The notes below the pieces were generated by a model that was not told where the DNA came from, did not search any database, and worked only from the letters and a program-made list of their open reading frames with translations. A DNA stretch of 50,869 bases from a virus, in the IMG/VR virus record IMGVR_UViG_3300035180_000260, positions 1 through 50,869 of that record, one strand, 5' to 3'. Every line of letters starts with the position of its first letter. Within the stretch, counting starts at the first letter, position 1. This document shows positions 7,257-15,733 of this stretch, one piece after another. A program made the position numbers and the translations under genes.

Positions 7257-10166
7257 TCAACCGTGCGACTCGTCGTGTGCCCGGTTATCGCGCACAATTC
7301 GCGTCACGTTCCCATCAGTCACGAATGCCGTACCGCCAGTGGCCTTTGCGAAATTGAACTCGTAGACCCTGACTCGACCGGTTGGGATGTTGGTGCCTTT
7401 GCCAAGGTACTCGCGATCCTCGCCGATGATGTAACCAGCTTCTTTCAACTGCTGCTTGAACTGAGTTGGGACGATGTTACGGTCTCTGCACCACTCGGTG
7501 ACTGCCGAGGCTGCGACGTACATCAGACTGTCCTTGATGGCAATGCGGGCACACGGGTTGGCTTTGAGACTCTCGCTAACAGTTTCTACCTCGGCGTCCC
7601 TGGGCTTACGTCCTATGGGAAAGCTCCGTGTGATGATTGTATGGTTGTACAACCAACTCAGGAACATGCCGATGTTGTCCTCGATCATCGCGTGGCGCTC
7701 GGTGAATGCACGACGTAGAGTCTGCACATGCTGCAACGCCCACTTCGTCATTGCGTTCACGTCCCACTGGATAAGCCCGAGTTTCTTTGCGATGACCGCA
7801 GCCACATGGGCAAAGGCGATGGTATCGACGTAGAAGCGTTCGCGAGAATCAGCAGCGATATTACTACCGAGCTTGGCTCGCAGTTCCGCAATTTTGTCCC
7901 TGATCGCATCTGCGTTCTGCATGATATACGGAAGATACTTTTTAGCAGCAACACCACGGATGTGGAACAGCTTGTGCTCCAGCAAGTCCTTCATGTTGGT
8001 ACCACCAAACACTCGCTCGATCTCACGCTTTGTAAGTCCGCCGATCTCGAAGCATCGTGCGCTTGTGGCGTCAGACACATCTTTCTTCGCAGCGTCGTAT
8101 AGGATGTCAGTAATGTTGATGTTTGACGTGCCGAAATAAATGCCAGCGAACGGCGGTGCGGTTTCACGGAACTTGCCATTCGTCATCAGACCAGACTTGA
8201 CGATACCGTTGGACAGCGTGTACATGAGTGGCACGAAGTCTTTGCTGTCCCGTTGGGTGATCTCGTCGAACAGAAGCGGTACGCCGTTGTACATGCTCGC
8301 CAGTGCGAACAAGGCGTTCAAAGTAGAGCCACCCTCGCTACCTGCGTTGGTCATCAGCATCTTCGGATCACCGTAGATCGTAGCTGCTGCTTCACACACC
8401 GAAGACTTACCTACGCCACCTTCGCCGGACAGAACGATCGGGATACCACGGTAGTTGTGGAAGTTGCACAACGGCACAAGCGGCGACGCAAAACCAGCAG
8501 CGATAACGAACTGGTACTTCTCTGCATCAGGGCGGTTATAGGCAAGGTCGATCAGCCGCACCCACTCGTCGAGGTCGCCTTTCGGCTCGTTCTCATACGC
8601 TTTGCCAGAGTTGCGCACGTTGTCCGTAACAAGGACTTCCTCGGTGTCGCCGTTGGCAAGGAACGCGGTATCTCCGACGATGAACTTATCTCGATCTTGA
8701 TCCCACCCGTAGCGGTCGTAAGTTACAACCTCGTAGTTTTCGGCGCACAGTTGGTTGACATAGGCTTTCATGAGGTCCATTGCATGTTTCGCTCCGAAGA
8801 TGATGATTTCATACTGAGCCAGATACTTGCTCAATCCACGAGGATCGGGGATCAGCATTTGCGGTAGGTCAAATTCGCGCCAGTAGTGGTTGGCTACGCT
8901 CATGCGAATGCGAAGGTTCCATGTCCCATCTTCTCCTCGCACCCGACTGGTGGCGTAAAAAAGCGTGTCGCTGAACGCCACTTCCTCGTACACTCCATCT
9001 TTGTCAGGTACGTTCTGGTGCATTTGCCCATTACGCCAGCTAAACCCTTCGGGCAGAGTGAGGGTCTCAGCCTGCTCCTTCGATTGCGTAACGACTTCTA
9101 CTACTTGCGGAGGTTCGATCCTATGACCGAGTTGGATTGGCGACGTGATCTTGCCGTTGTGCTTACATGACTCACAAGCCTTACTGTTTGTTGCCGTACT
9201 CAGCTTGCTACATGAGGTAGGGCCATAGGCCCACTGCTCCAACTTGCGTTGCGTGTCATCGTGGCTGTACGAAGGGTGCCCTGCGCCCCACTCGTGTGCA
9301 AACTTCTCACCGTCTTCGCAGTTTTTCAGAACGCCGAGTACGGCATACCACACCGGCTCAGACACGTTACCTGCGCTGTTTCGAAACGTCTGCACAATCG
9401 AGCAATGCTTGACGACTTCTTCTGCGTAGGCTGGCGGGTACTCGACTTCTCCCATGCCCATGAGTGCTGCATTCTTCGATGGGGTCGGGTCGCGGCGAGT
9501 GTGCGATACGTGGTTGTCGATGATGTACCGGTTGAGTGCTGCAGCAATATCACCCTCGTGGACAGGATCAGCGTCGCGCAGCAGCCGAACAGGTTTATCG
9601 TACTTGTAGTTGGTAGTACCAACCGGGCGCAGCACACGGTTTGCGTCAGATGTGCATACGTGGTCGGCTTTCAGACCGAGATGGATGCAGGCAGATTTAA
9701 GCTGTGAAGCTACTGTAAACCACAACTCTGGCGAGATGGCATCCTTGAGAGGCCAGTACGTGTGTAGCCCTCTACCAGAAGACACGAGCATTGGCGCTGG
9801 TAGACCGACTGTCGTGCAGAACTTGAGAACTTCGCCTGCGGCTTCACGCTGTGTGGAGTAAGAGCCGTCTTTTGCTACGTCTACATCTAGCCAGAACGAC
9901 TTGAGCGCCTTGATGTTGTCCGCCTTGCCACGAGACGGCTTTCCAGCATTGGTGTAGTGGACATCTTTCCTGGATGCCAGCACGTGAAAGACGTTTTTGC
10001 CTTGTGCGCTGTGTTTGAGCGCAGCTTCCGCAACGTCATCAAATTCTCCGTCACCGAACGCCTCATGTGTTATGACTTTGTCGCCGGTTCTTGTTATTAC
10101 TTCTACTGCTAAAAACAACTTCCCGACACCGGGAATAATCTTCTTCAAGAATGTTACCGCGTCCAT
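7257..10166 (-). CDS. Primase-helicase (AEP primase plus superfamily 3-like ATPase), 969 aa
   Basis: The N-terminal third looks like an archaeo-eukaryotic primase/polymerase: metal-binding WLDVDVAKD (D94, D96), SSGRGLHTYW with H135, and a third acidic site near D174 in CTSDANRVLR. Cysteines at 319, 331 and 334 could bind zinc. The C-terminal half carries a helicase-type ATPase with Walker A GEGGVGKSS (581-589) and Walker B LLFDE (631-635), as in DUF927-type phage helicases. It would unwind DNA and prime synthesis for the phage polymerase at 17401-19263. It is the last gene of the early operon, separated from its upstream neighbour by 132 bp containing a weak terminator. GGGGG before the ATG is its ribosome site. 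Confidence 0.88.
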   Translation of the reverse strand: MDAVTFLKKIIPGVGKLFLAVEVITRTGDKVITHEAFGDGEFDDVAEAALKHSAQGKNVFHVLASRKDVHYTNAGKPSRGKADNIKALKSFWLDVDVAKDGSYSTQREAAGEVLKFCTTVGLPAPMLVSSGRGLHTYWPLKDAISPELWFTVASQLKSACIHLGLKADHVCTSDANRVLRPVGTTNYKYDKPVRLLRDADPVHEGDIAAALNRYIIDNHVSHTRRDPTPSKNAALMGMGEVEYPPAYAEEVVKHCSIVQTFRNSAGNVSEPVWYAVLGVLKNCEDGEKFAHEWGAGHPSYSHDDTQRKLEQWAYGPTSCSKLSTATNSKACESCKHNGKITSPIQLGHRIEPPQVVEVVTQSKEQAETLTLPEGFSWRNGQMHQNVPDKDGVYEEVAFSDTLFYATSRVRGEDGTWNLRIRMSVANHYWREFDLPQMLIPDPRGLSKYLAQYEIIIFGAKHAMDLMKAYVNQLCAENYEVVTYDRYGWDQDRDKFIVGDTAFLANGDTEEVLVTDNVRNSGKAYENEPKGDLDEWVRLIDLAYNRPDAEKYQFVIAAGFASPLVPLCNFHNYRGIPIVLSGEGGVGKSSVCEAAATIYGDPKMLMTNAGSEGGSTLNALFALASMYNGVPLLFDEITQRDSKDFVPLMYTLSNGIVKSGLMTNGKFRETAPPFAGIYFGTSNINITDILYDAAKKDVSDATSARCFEIGGLTKREIERVFGGTNMKDLLEHKLFHIRGVAAKKYLPYIMQNADAIRDKIAELRAKLGSNIAADSRERFYVDTIAFAHVAAVIAKKLGLIQWDVNAMTKWALQHVQTLRRAFTERHAMIEDNIGMFLSWLYNHTIITRSFPIGRKPRDAEVETVSESLKANPCARIAIKDSLMYVAASAVTEWCRDRNIVPTQFKQQLKEAGYIIGEDREYLGKGTNIPTGRVRVYEFNFAKATGGTAFVTDGNVTRIVRDNRAHDESHG

Positions 10167-10202
10167 GTAACCCCCGTTCGATGGACCAGTTTACCAGTAA
10201 AG

Positions 10203-10227
10203 AGAAAAAACCGGTTACGGTTCCGGT
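10203..10227 (-). terminator. Weak intrinsic terminator candidate
   Basis: On the minus strand ACCGG and CCGGT form a 5-bp GC stem with an 8-base loop, followed by TTTTT. It lies between the SSB-like gene and the primase-helicase gene. Just before it is a second small hairpin (CTGAG/CTCAG). It may attenuate rather than stop transcription, because the primase needs the same transcript. Confidence 0.4.
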
Positions 10228-10298
10228 GCTGCCGTAGCCCCTGAGATTAGCGCCTCAGTTCGCACAGCCGGTTATCGCACGGCGTCCCGTGCTTGGGG

Positions 10299-11234
10299 TT
10301 AGTCGTCGAAGTTGATGTCGCCGAGGATTTCGTTGATGTGGCCTACCAGTGAAGACTCATCCTCAACAACAGCATCGTCGGCAACCTTCGGCTCAGACTT
10401 AGCAGCAACCGCTTCATCTGCATTGGCTTTCGCCTTGCTTGCCTTTGCCGGTTTAGCCGCAGGTGCAGCTTCCTTCTTGGGAAGAGCGGCAACCGATTCA
10501 GGCTCCACGGTGTCTACAACGAGTTTGGGGATCGCCATAATACCGATGATCTGAGCAACCAGATCGGATTCGGCAACCTCCTGAACCTTTTCAATCGCGT
10601 CATCCGGCAAAACTGCGACCGCCTTGAAGGTCAAGGCAGGGTGTGCCACGGTGTAGTCGAACCCGATCTTGGTGACAACCTCGTTGAACATATACCCGTG
10701 GGAGTCCAACTCCTTGGCGTACTGCGCCAGAGCCTTCAGCGACGCACCCGGCACACGGAGAAGCATGGGATCATCGAGGTCACGGAGCGCAGCGATAGCC
10801 AGTCGGCGCGAGTTGGCGCACGCCCACCCTTTGGTGCCGTTCTCAGAGATGCGCGAACCGTACTTAGAGTGCGGGCAAGTTGCGCACGTCTTGGCCTGCG
10901 GATTCTGCGCGTCGGCTTCAGGTGCCGTACCATTGTTGCTATAGCAGTCCGGCTTGGAATCGGAACCTTCCTCGTAGCCTTTGGCGTAGTAAACGCGGGA
11001 AGTGTTGGCGTTAGCGTTAATCAACACCGCCTCGATGGAACCAGCGGGGTCTTCTTCGCCATGCTTGGTTACAAGGGTACGCTCGTCTCCACGGACGATG
11101 TGGAACACCTTACCCTTAATGGACATGACCGGGAATCCACCCGCGCTTACTCCAGCAACAAGAGCGTTGTTGAAGGCGGAGACGACTTTCTTGCGCTCGG
11201 CAAGGGGTTTGGGAGTGAATGGAATCAATTGCAT
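10299..11234 (-). CDS. Putative single-stranded DNA-binding protein, 311 aa
   Basis: The start at 11234 is chosen because AGGAGG lies 9 bp upstream. The core has a conserved Cys cluster (CATCPHSKYGSR followed by WACANSRRLAI) that may bind zinc. The C terminus is a long Ala/Lys/Glu-rich linker ending in an acidic tip, GDINFDD, like the protein-interaction tail of SSB proteins. Genes of this type sit beside the primase and SNF2 helicase in many phages. The SSB role is inferred from the acidic tail, size and neighbours. No canonical OB-fold signature can be confirmed by eye. Confidence 0.6.
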   Translation of the reverse strand: MQLIPFTPKPLAERKKVVSAFNNALVAGVSAGGFPVMSIKGKVFHIVRGDERTLVTKHGEEDPAGSIEAVLINANANTSRVYYAKGYEEGSDSKPDCYSNNGTAPEADAQNPQAKTCATCPHSKYGSRISENGTKGWACANSRRLAIAALRDLDDPMLLRVPGASLKALAQYAKELDSHGYMFNEVVTKIGFDYTVAHPALTFKAVAVLPDDAIEKVQEVAESDLVAQIIGIMAIPKLVVDTVEPESVAALPKKEAAPAAKPAKASKAKANADEAVAAKSEPKVADDAVVEDESSLVGHINEILGDINFDD

Positions 11235-11257
11235 GGTTGTATACCTCCTATATGGTT

Positions 11258-11659
11258 TTAGGAACGACGGAAACCGAGTGCGACTTCTTCCCGCCAAGAC
11301 ACGCCGGGGGGAAGTTCATCGTTTGCGGTGATGTATTGCTCAACAACAGCTTTGTTAACCGCACGGGTTAGCAACTCCCATGCTTCTTTCTCGCGGATAA
11401 AGCCGAGCAGGGCATCCCAATCGGCAACGCTCGCGAACTTCTTGGTAGTACGGTAGGCAGTACCGAACTTGGTACGCACCGACTCGTCGCCAGTCTCGTT
11501 GAAACGATGGAGAAGGATGCCTTCGATCTTGTCCATCTTGGCTTTCTTGTCTGCCACGTTGGCTTCGAACTCAGCTTTCTCCTTGGCGACTTGGTCGCGC
11601 AACGCGATGTACAACTGAACTAACTCGTCGTTACGCAAGTCAGTAATTGAACGCGACAT
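11258..11659 (-). CDS. Conserved phage replication-region protein, 133 aa
   Basis: The start at 11659 has GGAGGATGGAG immediately upstream and gives a protein beginning MSRSITDLRNDELVQLYIAL. The first half is a charged helical coiled coil (residues 10-45, rich in Lys, Glu and Ala). The second half contains FGTAYRTTKKFASVADWDAL, a segment typical of a small conserved protein encoded beside phage SSB-like genes. No catalytic motif is visible. It overlaps the upstream HTH gene by 20 bp. The function is unknown; a partner of the SSB or helicase is possible. Confidence 0.6.
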   Translation of the reverse strand: MSRSITDLRNDELVQLYIALRDQVAKEKAEFEANVADKKAKMDKIEGILLHRFNETGDESVRTKFGTAYRTTKKFASVADWDALLGFIREKEAWELLTRAVNKAVVEQYITANDELPPGVSWREEVALGFRRS

Positions 11660-11885
11660 CTCCATCCTCCACAGGTGTGTTGGTTTGAACTTCCACGGGG
11701 GTGCTGGTTTGAACTTCCAACTTGCTACGCATCCACTTCTCCACTTCGTCGTTGTCATACACGACTTTTCTAGGAAACGGGCGAATCTCCTTGGGGAAAT
11801 CTGCCGTCTTGGACAGCGTACCAACCAGATAGCTCATGCTCACACCGAGTTTTTCGGAAACTTCTTTACGCGTCAACCATTTCAT
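11640..11885 (-). CDS. Small helix-turn-helix protein (AlpA/excisionase-like), 81 aa
   Basis: The N terminus MKWLTRKEVSEKLGVSMSYL is a MerR/AlpA-type helix-turn-helix, followed by a wing-like VVYDNDEVEKWM. The C terminus contains a short tandem repeat, roughly VQTSTPVEVQTNTPVE, seen at DNA level as two near-identical 24-bp units at about 11670-11720. An AAGGAG site precedes the ATG. Such proteins act as transcription regulators or recombination directionality factors. No integrase is present, so regulation is more likely. Confidence 0.7.
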   Translation of the reverse strand: MKWLTRKEVSEKLGVSMSYLVGTLSKTADFPKEIRPFPRKVVYDNDEVEKWMRSKLEVQTSTPVEVQTNTPVEDGDVAFNY

Positions 11886-13447
11886 ACTCTTTCTCCTTCA
11901 AGTTTCACCATTTCAAGCAGTACGTTTTGCACGTTCTGCTTGTCCTTCAGCCGCTGGTACATCTTTAGTTCCAGTGGCGTACCCTCTAACTGCACAATCA
12001 ACTGTGCATTTTTCTGACCAGGACGGGTAATTCGTCCTTCGGCCTGTACTGCAATATCGTTGCTGGTGATAGGCGCATACCACACGATCGTGTTTGCTGC
12101 CGTCAACGTAAGCCCGTGTGACAGACAAGCAGGTTGTGCGACCAGTACCCGTGGTTCCTTCGAGTTTTGGAACGACTTAAAAATCCGGTCACGCTCGTGC
12201 TTGCTGATACCACCGTGTACTAATTCTACACTAATATTTTTACTTGTCAAGAACTCTGCGACTTTGTTCACACTAGACACAAACGGCACATAGACCAGCA
12301 CCTTACTGGACGCTTCTTCTACAACCTCCAGCACGGCTTGTAACCGGCTGTGGGACGGAATCGAAATCTCAGTACCGTCGTTGCTGTACGCCACGCCACA
12401 GACGATCTGCAAGAGCTTCGACATCTTCACGGCTTGGTTCACAGCCGTTATCTGCCCTGATTCAAACTCAGCGTGCAGGTTACTCATCATCTGCTTGTAT
12501 GCCTTGTGCTGCTCTGGTGTAAGCTCGACCTCCCTCGTCTCGCGCAGGCACTCTGGCAGGTCGATACATTCGTCTCGGGTGAACCGGATCGCCGGTTGCA
12601 AAGCCGCATGTACGACATCCAGTGCGTTGTCACGTGGCTCCCATTTGTACGGACCAACCTGTCGCATGACAAGGTCGCGAAACCTGGAGAAATACGGCAC
12701 AGTGTTCTCTGGTACAAGTAGTTTCGCTTGCGCCCATGCGTCGGTCGGAGCGTTCGGAGTAGGAGTTCCGGTTAAACCCCATGCGGATCGACGAACAGGT
12801 TTGTTGATAACGTGGTTGAGCGTTTTCCATTGAGCAGTACTGGCGTTGCGTGCGTACTTGGAAATCTCATCGACCACGACTAGATCAATATCCGGGCGTT
12901 TATCCAGTGCAGCGGCGATCGTCTCTACTCCGTCGGGGTTGATGATGTACACGTCTGCATCCTGCTCAAGCAAAGCTAGACGCTTCTTGCGAGTACCATG
13001 CAATACCGCGTAATTCAGATGCGGGAAGTTATGGAACACTTCGCGCCCCCAGGTTGGCTCCAGCGTGGACAAAGGAGCGATGACAAGCATCTTGTGTATC
13101 TTCCCGATCCAACGGAGATAGTCGTATGCCCACAGCACAGATAGTGTCTTTCCCGTGCCGATCTCGTTGTGAACAAATGCCCGCGAGTACAAGGTGAGGA
13201 ATGCTGCCGTAGATTCCTGTGCTGCAAACGGAGTCTTGGAGCCTTTCCACTTGTAGTAATACTTGATCGGCGGAGGAGCTTGGATGCCGATATTACGTAA
13301 CAGCTTAACTGCGTCCTGATTGTGTGGAACTGCCACTAGTGTTTGCCCTTTGTGTATGATCTTTTTCGCAGCCGGGATCAACGTAGTGACCTTGTCGGGG
13401 TTGCGAAGGCGTAGGACCAGCGCCTTCTTTTCTTTAGCTACGATCAT
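11882..13447 (-). CDS. SNF2-family DNA helicase/translocase, 521 aa
   Basis: Superfamily 2 motifs are plain: HNEIGTGKTLS (motif I, 94-103), VVVDEISKY (motif II, DE at 193-194), GLTGTPTPN (motif III, near 230) and QAEGRITRPGQKN (motif VI, near 480). The length matches the compact phage SNF2 helicases usually found near the primase. Family members translocate on duplex DNA using ATP. A role in replication or remodelling of phage DNA is inferred. It overlaps the upstream DUF3310 gene by 14 bp and the HTH gene by 4 bp. Confidence 0.92.
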   Translation of the reverse strand: MIVAKEKKALVLRLRNPDKVTTLIPAAKKIIHKGQTLVAVPHNQDAVKLLRNIGIQAPPPIKYYYKWKGSKTPFAAQESTAAFLTLYSRAFVHNEIGTGKTLSVLWAYDYLRWIGKIHKMLVIAPLSTLEPTWGREVFHNFPHLNYAVLHGTRKKRLALLEQDADVYIINPDGVETIAAALDKRPDIDLVVVDEISKYARNASTAQWKTLNHVINKPVRRSAWGLTGTPTPNAPTDAWAQAKLLVPENTVPYFSRFRDLVMRQVGPYKWEPRDNALDVVHAALQPAIRFTRDECIDLPECLRETREVELTPEQHKAYKQMMSNLHAEFESGQITAVNQAVKMSKLLQIVCGVAYSNDGTEISIPSHSRLQAVLEVVEEASSKVLVYVPFVSSVNKVAEFLTSKNISVELVHGGISKHERDRIFKSFQNSKEPRVLVAQPACLSHGLTLTAANTIVWYAPITSNDIAVQAEGRITRPGQKNAQLIVQLEGTPLELKMYQRLKDKQNVQNVLLEMVKLEGERV

Positions 13448-13733
13448 TTTCCAGAACCTCGATGAGCTTCTGGAGGTAGTGAGCGGCTTTCTTGATCTCC
13501 TGCAACTGCTCGTCCTTGGTTCCCATGCGCATCAAGTACTTGAGTGCACCGTGCCGGTATGCTCCGATACGTTGCTCAAGCGGCCACGTATCCACAACAT
13601 CCCAAGGTTCAACCCCCATGTTTTTGTAATGTGTGCCACCTACTTGATGATCTTTTGCACGTTTGCCGGTTCCTCCGCCTCCACCTACACCCCTGAGTAC
13701 GACGCCGACGTAATCAATTTTCGATTTACTCAT
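13434..13733 (-). CDS. DUF3310 protein (nucleotide kinase-like phage protein), 99 aa
   Basis: The conserved DUF3310 core DHQVGGTHYKNMGVEPWDVV is followed by AYRHGALKYLMRMG and a helical LQEIKKAAHYLQKL tail. The chosen start at 13733 has GAGAGG about 7 bp upstream and overlaps the MazG stop (ATGA). The N-terminal 35 residues hold a GVGGGGGTG stretch. Members of this family are often labelled nucleotide kinases in phage annotation, but the biochemical basis is weak. Position beside MazG fits nucleotide metabolism. Confidence 0.85.
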   Translation of the reverse strand: MSKSKIDYVGVVLRGVGGGGGTGKRAKDHQVGGTHYKNMGVEPWDVVDTWPLEQRIGAYRHGALKYLMRMGTKDEQLQEIKKAAHYLQKLIEVLENDRS

Positions 13734-14122
13734 GACGTTTCCTCTCCCATCACAGTACATACGATCTTACCGAGATCAGGTTTGCGGTATGCTGGCCCTT
13801 TCATCACCTTACCGTCTTCGCGTTTGATGGCTTTTCCAGTCTCAGGGTCGAGCTTGCTCATGTTACTGGCGAACACTTCGTTCCACGCTGCGGTAAGTTG
13901 CTCAGGAGTGAAACGGCTCAACCCTGCGCCAACAGTCACGACGAGGATGTCCGTGATGGCGTCGAGAATCTCAACGTCGTCACAGATTCGTACAGCGTTG
14001 TACAACTCAGCCAATTCCTCGTTGATGAGGTCTAGGTATAGAGAAAACTGATTGTCGTTTGGTTCGCCGACAGTCTGGCCGCACGCCAACATGAACTTGC
14101 TTTGGTCGTTAAACGGGTTCAT
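13730..14122 (-). CDS. MazG-like nucleotide pyrophosphohydrolase, 130 aa
   Basis: The all-alpha NTP pyrophosphatase signature is visible: LINEELAELYNAVRICDD followed by ILDAITDILVVTVG, giving the E-x-x-E and D-x-x-x-D metal ligands. A C-terminal segment, KLDPETGKAIKREDGKVMKGP, is common in the phage MazG-like branch. It would hydrolyse (d)NTPs or ppGpp-like nucleotides, keeping the host metabolically active. AAGGA precedes the ATG. Confidence 0.85.
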   Translation of the reverse strand: MNPFNDQSKFMLACGQTVGEPNDNQFSLYLDLINEELAELYNAVRICDDVEILDAITDILVVTVGAGLSRFTPEQLTAAWNEVFASNMSKLDPETGKAIKREDGKVMKGPAYRKPDLGKIVCTVMGEETS

Positions 14123-14385
14123 TTTTCCTTCTTCCCTTTGTTCCAGGCTGAGTTCTTCGACTCATGGCGAGCACGCAGATTGCTGCTGGCGTTGGTACCG
14201 CCGTTCTGAATGCGTTGCTTGTGGTCAACATCGACGTTTGACGGAAGGTCTACTCCGTGCTCCTTTTCGTACTTGGCGCGAGCGGCGTTACGTTGTGCGC
14301 GAGCTTTCTTCTGCTCTGGCTTGGCGTGGTAATTCTCGTACTCGGCCTTGTAATCTCGATTTCCGTTCTTTCCCTTTTCAGGCAC
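14119..14385 (-). CDS. Small HNH-like protein, 88 aa
   Basis: A GTG start at 14385 is preceded by AAGGAG at 6 bp. The Lys/Ala/Glu-rich N terminus is helical and basic. The C-terminal part, DVDHKQRIQNGGTN followed by SNLRARHESKN, matches the beta-beta-alpha-metal core of HNH nucleases (Asp-His, Asn, His). The protein is short for an HNH enzyme and lacks a separate DNA-binding domain. It could be a minimal nuclease or a structural zinc relic. It overlaps the MazG gene by 4 bp. Confidence 0.65.
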   Translation of the reverse strand: MPEKGKNGNRDYKAEYENYHAKPEQKKARAQRNAARAKYEKEHGVDLPSNVDVDHKQRIQNGGTNASSNLRARHESKNSAWNKGKKEK

Positions 14386-14418
14386 GATCTTCTCCTTTCA
14401 GGTATGTGTCTAAATAAC

Positions 14419-14443
14419 TGTGGCAGAGACCTTCTCTGCCACA
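14419..14443 (-). terminator. Long perfect hairpin between two small genes
   Basis: TGTGGCAGAG and CTCTGCCACA form a perfect 10-bp stem with a 5-base loop. On the minus strand it is followed by GTTATTTAG, a poor U tract. A second small hairpin (CCGCCC TTAA GGACGG, with one G-U pair) lies just upstream near 14447-14462. It could be a partial terminator or an RNA processing/stability element. Confidence 0.5.
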
Positions 14444-14469
14444 ATGCCGTCCTTAAGGGCGGTGAACAG

Positions 14470-14649
14470 TTACTTTTTCTTCCGCATATTCCTGTTTCCG
14501 CCGTTCAGAATGCGCGACATATCATCACCGTCTCCGTCCAAGCTAGAGGCGCGGTTCTTAGTACCCCGCTTATCATCAGCATCAGGCTCGATACTACTCG
14601 ATGCGCGAGCTTTCTTCTGAACGGGCATTGCCTTTCCTTTTTTAAGCAC
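14470..14649 (-). CDS. Small basic/acidic hypothetical protein, 59 aa
   Basis: A GTG start at 14649 with GGAGAA 5-6 bp upstream (AAAGGAG about 6-8 bp upstream) opens a 59-residue frame. The ends are Lys/Arg-rich (MLKKGKAMPVQKKARA at the start, RNMRKKK at the end) and the middle is Asp-rich. The leader closely resembles that of the HNH-like gene at 14385, suggesting copied translation signals. It looks intrinsically disordered and able to bind nucleic acid. No family is recognised. Confidence 0.6.
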   Translation of the reverse strand: MLKKGKAMPVQKKARASSSIEPDADDKRGTKNRASSLDGDGDDMSRILNGGNRNMRKKK

Positions 14650-14661
14650 GGTTTTCTCCTT

Positions 14662-15189
14662 TCAAGGGTGGGACATAATATGCGCCAAAATCTTCGACGC
14701 GTGAGCAGCTTGGTATAGCGCATCGTCAAGTGCATTGTGTGCTACACCTAGCTTATCTTGGGTAATCTGCGGGTAAAGGTTCTTCAACGTGCGGTAACAA
14801 CGGTCCGCCCAATATGCCCACGGCTTTGACATGCCCACTGCCGCATACGCGTTGGCAAGAATCACGTTGTCGAAGGTGGCACCATTGCCCCACACCTCAG
14901 CCCTATTACCAGCAACCATCTTTACCCAATCGCTGAAATCTTGCAAGGCTTTATCCAGTGTTTGAGCCGGTCGATTGAACGCGTCTCGTGCAGCGTCGGA
15001 CTGCTTCATCCACCAGAGAACAGTGTCAACGTCCATTTTCAACCCGAAGTCTACGCACGACTGAGGATCGACAAGCGTGTAGAACGTGTTTCCAAGGCCG
15101 GTATCGTCGAACTCCACGGCACCGATGGAAATGATAACCGAGTGGCTATTGCTGCCAAATGTTTCCAAATCTACCATGATGTTTTTCAT
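14662..15189 (-). CDS. DEDD 3'-5' exonuclease (ExoVIII/Rv2179c-like), 175 aa
   Basis: RNase H-fold exonuclease motifs are in order: MVDLETFG (D7, E9), GNGATFDNVIL (D107) and VAHNALDDALYQA (H151, D155 or D156), so it is a DEDDh enzyme. The length fits the single-domain phage exonucleases related to E. coli ExoVIII and Mycobacterium Rv2179c. It would remove nucleotides from DNA or RNA 3' ends, possibly for repair, recombination or host nucleic acid recycling. AAGGAG precedes the ATG and lies within the end of the VRR-NUC gene, so the two are translationally coupled. Confidence 0.88.
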   Translation of the reverse strand: MKNIMVDLETFGSNSHSVIISIGAVEFDDTGLGNTFYTLVDPQSCVDFGLKMDVDTVLWWMKQSDAARDAFNRPAQTLDKALQDFSDWVKMVAGNRAEVWGNGATFDNVILANAYAAVGMSKPWAYWADRCYRTLKNLYPQITQDKLGVAHNALDDALYQAAHASKILAHIMSHP

Positions 15190-15482
15190 TGCAACATCTC
15201 CTTAAACACCTCCGTTAGTTGTGATACATCGTCAATAACTATAGCTACCCCACCTGCTGCGCGGATTGCAGCAAGTTCCCGGTCTTGGTTTGGTGTGGTG
15301 TTGTTTCGTTTGCCGGGTGCCTTGGTCTCGATGCCGATGTATTTGCCCTTCCAGCACACCAGAAAGTCAGGCGCTCCTACGCGCCCCATCCCATTGGACA
15401 TTGGCATGTAGTAGTACGCCCCGATAACTGTCAAGTATTTCTTGACAGCTTGTTTTACCTTGCCTTCAGGAGTAACTGGCAT
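15186..15482 (-). CDS. VRR-NUC domain nuclease, 98 aa
   Basis: This is a stand-alone VRR-NUC (PD-(D/E)XK) nuclease: GAPDFLVCWKGKYIGIETKA gives D39 and the E52-x-K54 pair, and Q66 completes the site. Phage VRR-NUC proteins of this size are usually Holliday-junction or flap nucleases. The start at 15482 overlaps the lipoprotein stop as TAATG. The first dozen codons have a diverged second copy 365 bp upstream. Confidence 0.9.
   Translation of the reverse strand: MPVTPEGKVKQAVKKYLTVIGAYYYMPMSNGMGRVGAPDFLVCWKGKYIGIETKAPGKRNNTTPNQDRELAAIRAAGGVAIVIDDVSQLTEVFKEMLQ
15444..15479 (-). repeat. Direct repeat copy 1 (5' end of VRR-NUC)
   Basis: These 36 bases code PVTPEGKVKQAV at the start of the VRR-NUC gene. 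They match 15810-15845 at 28 of 36 positions. Most differences are silent, so the second copy seems to derive from a coding VRR-NUC 5' end. Confidence 0.7.
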
Positions 15483-15733
15483 TACGGTGCCACCGCGTCC
15501 TGCTGCTTGGTAGAGCAATACGCCTGCCACGCCTTCATGCCTTCCTGGTCGTTCGCATAGCGTCTGCGGATCGCCCCAACAGTAGCCGCATCACAGATGG
15601 CCCATCGCGCTGTGACGAGTTCCTGATCCGCGACTGCCGCGCCATGTTCGGCCACAGAAGTTTTGACCACCGTCCACTCAGCGCAACCAGTGAGCGCCGC
15701 ACATGCTACTACCAGATATAGTTGTTTAATCAT
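15482..15733 (-). CDS. Small lipoprotein, 83 aa
   Basis: The start at 15733 gives MIKQLYLVVACAALTGCAEW: a charged n-region, a hydrophobic core and a lipobox LTGC with the cleavage Cys at residue 17. The mature protein has two further Cys and a WAICDAATVGAIRRRY segment that recurs in small phage lipoproteins. It would be anchored to the inner or outer membrane. It could be a superinfection-exclusion lipoprotein or an outer spanin, but it lies in the replication operon rather than beside the lysis genes. It overlaps the small membrane-protein gene by 8 bp. Confidence 0.75.
   Translation of the reverse strand: MIKQLYLVVACAALTGCAEWTVVKTSVAEHGAAVADQELVTARWAICDAATVGAIRRRYANDQEGMKAWQAYCSTKQQDAVAP

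Noticed and set aside
9249-9707. Open frame on the plus strand opposite the primase gene
   Set aside because: It is a shadow of the primase-helicase, with no ribosome site and an amino-acid composition (Cys, Val, Arg-rich) typical of antisense frames.
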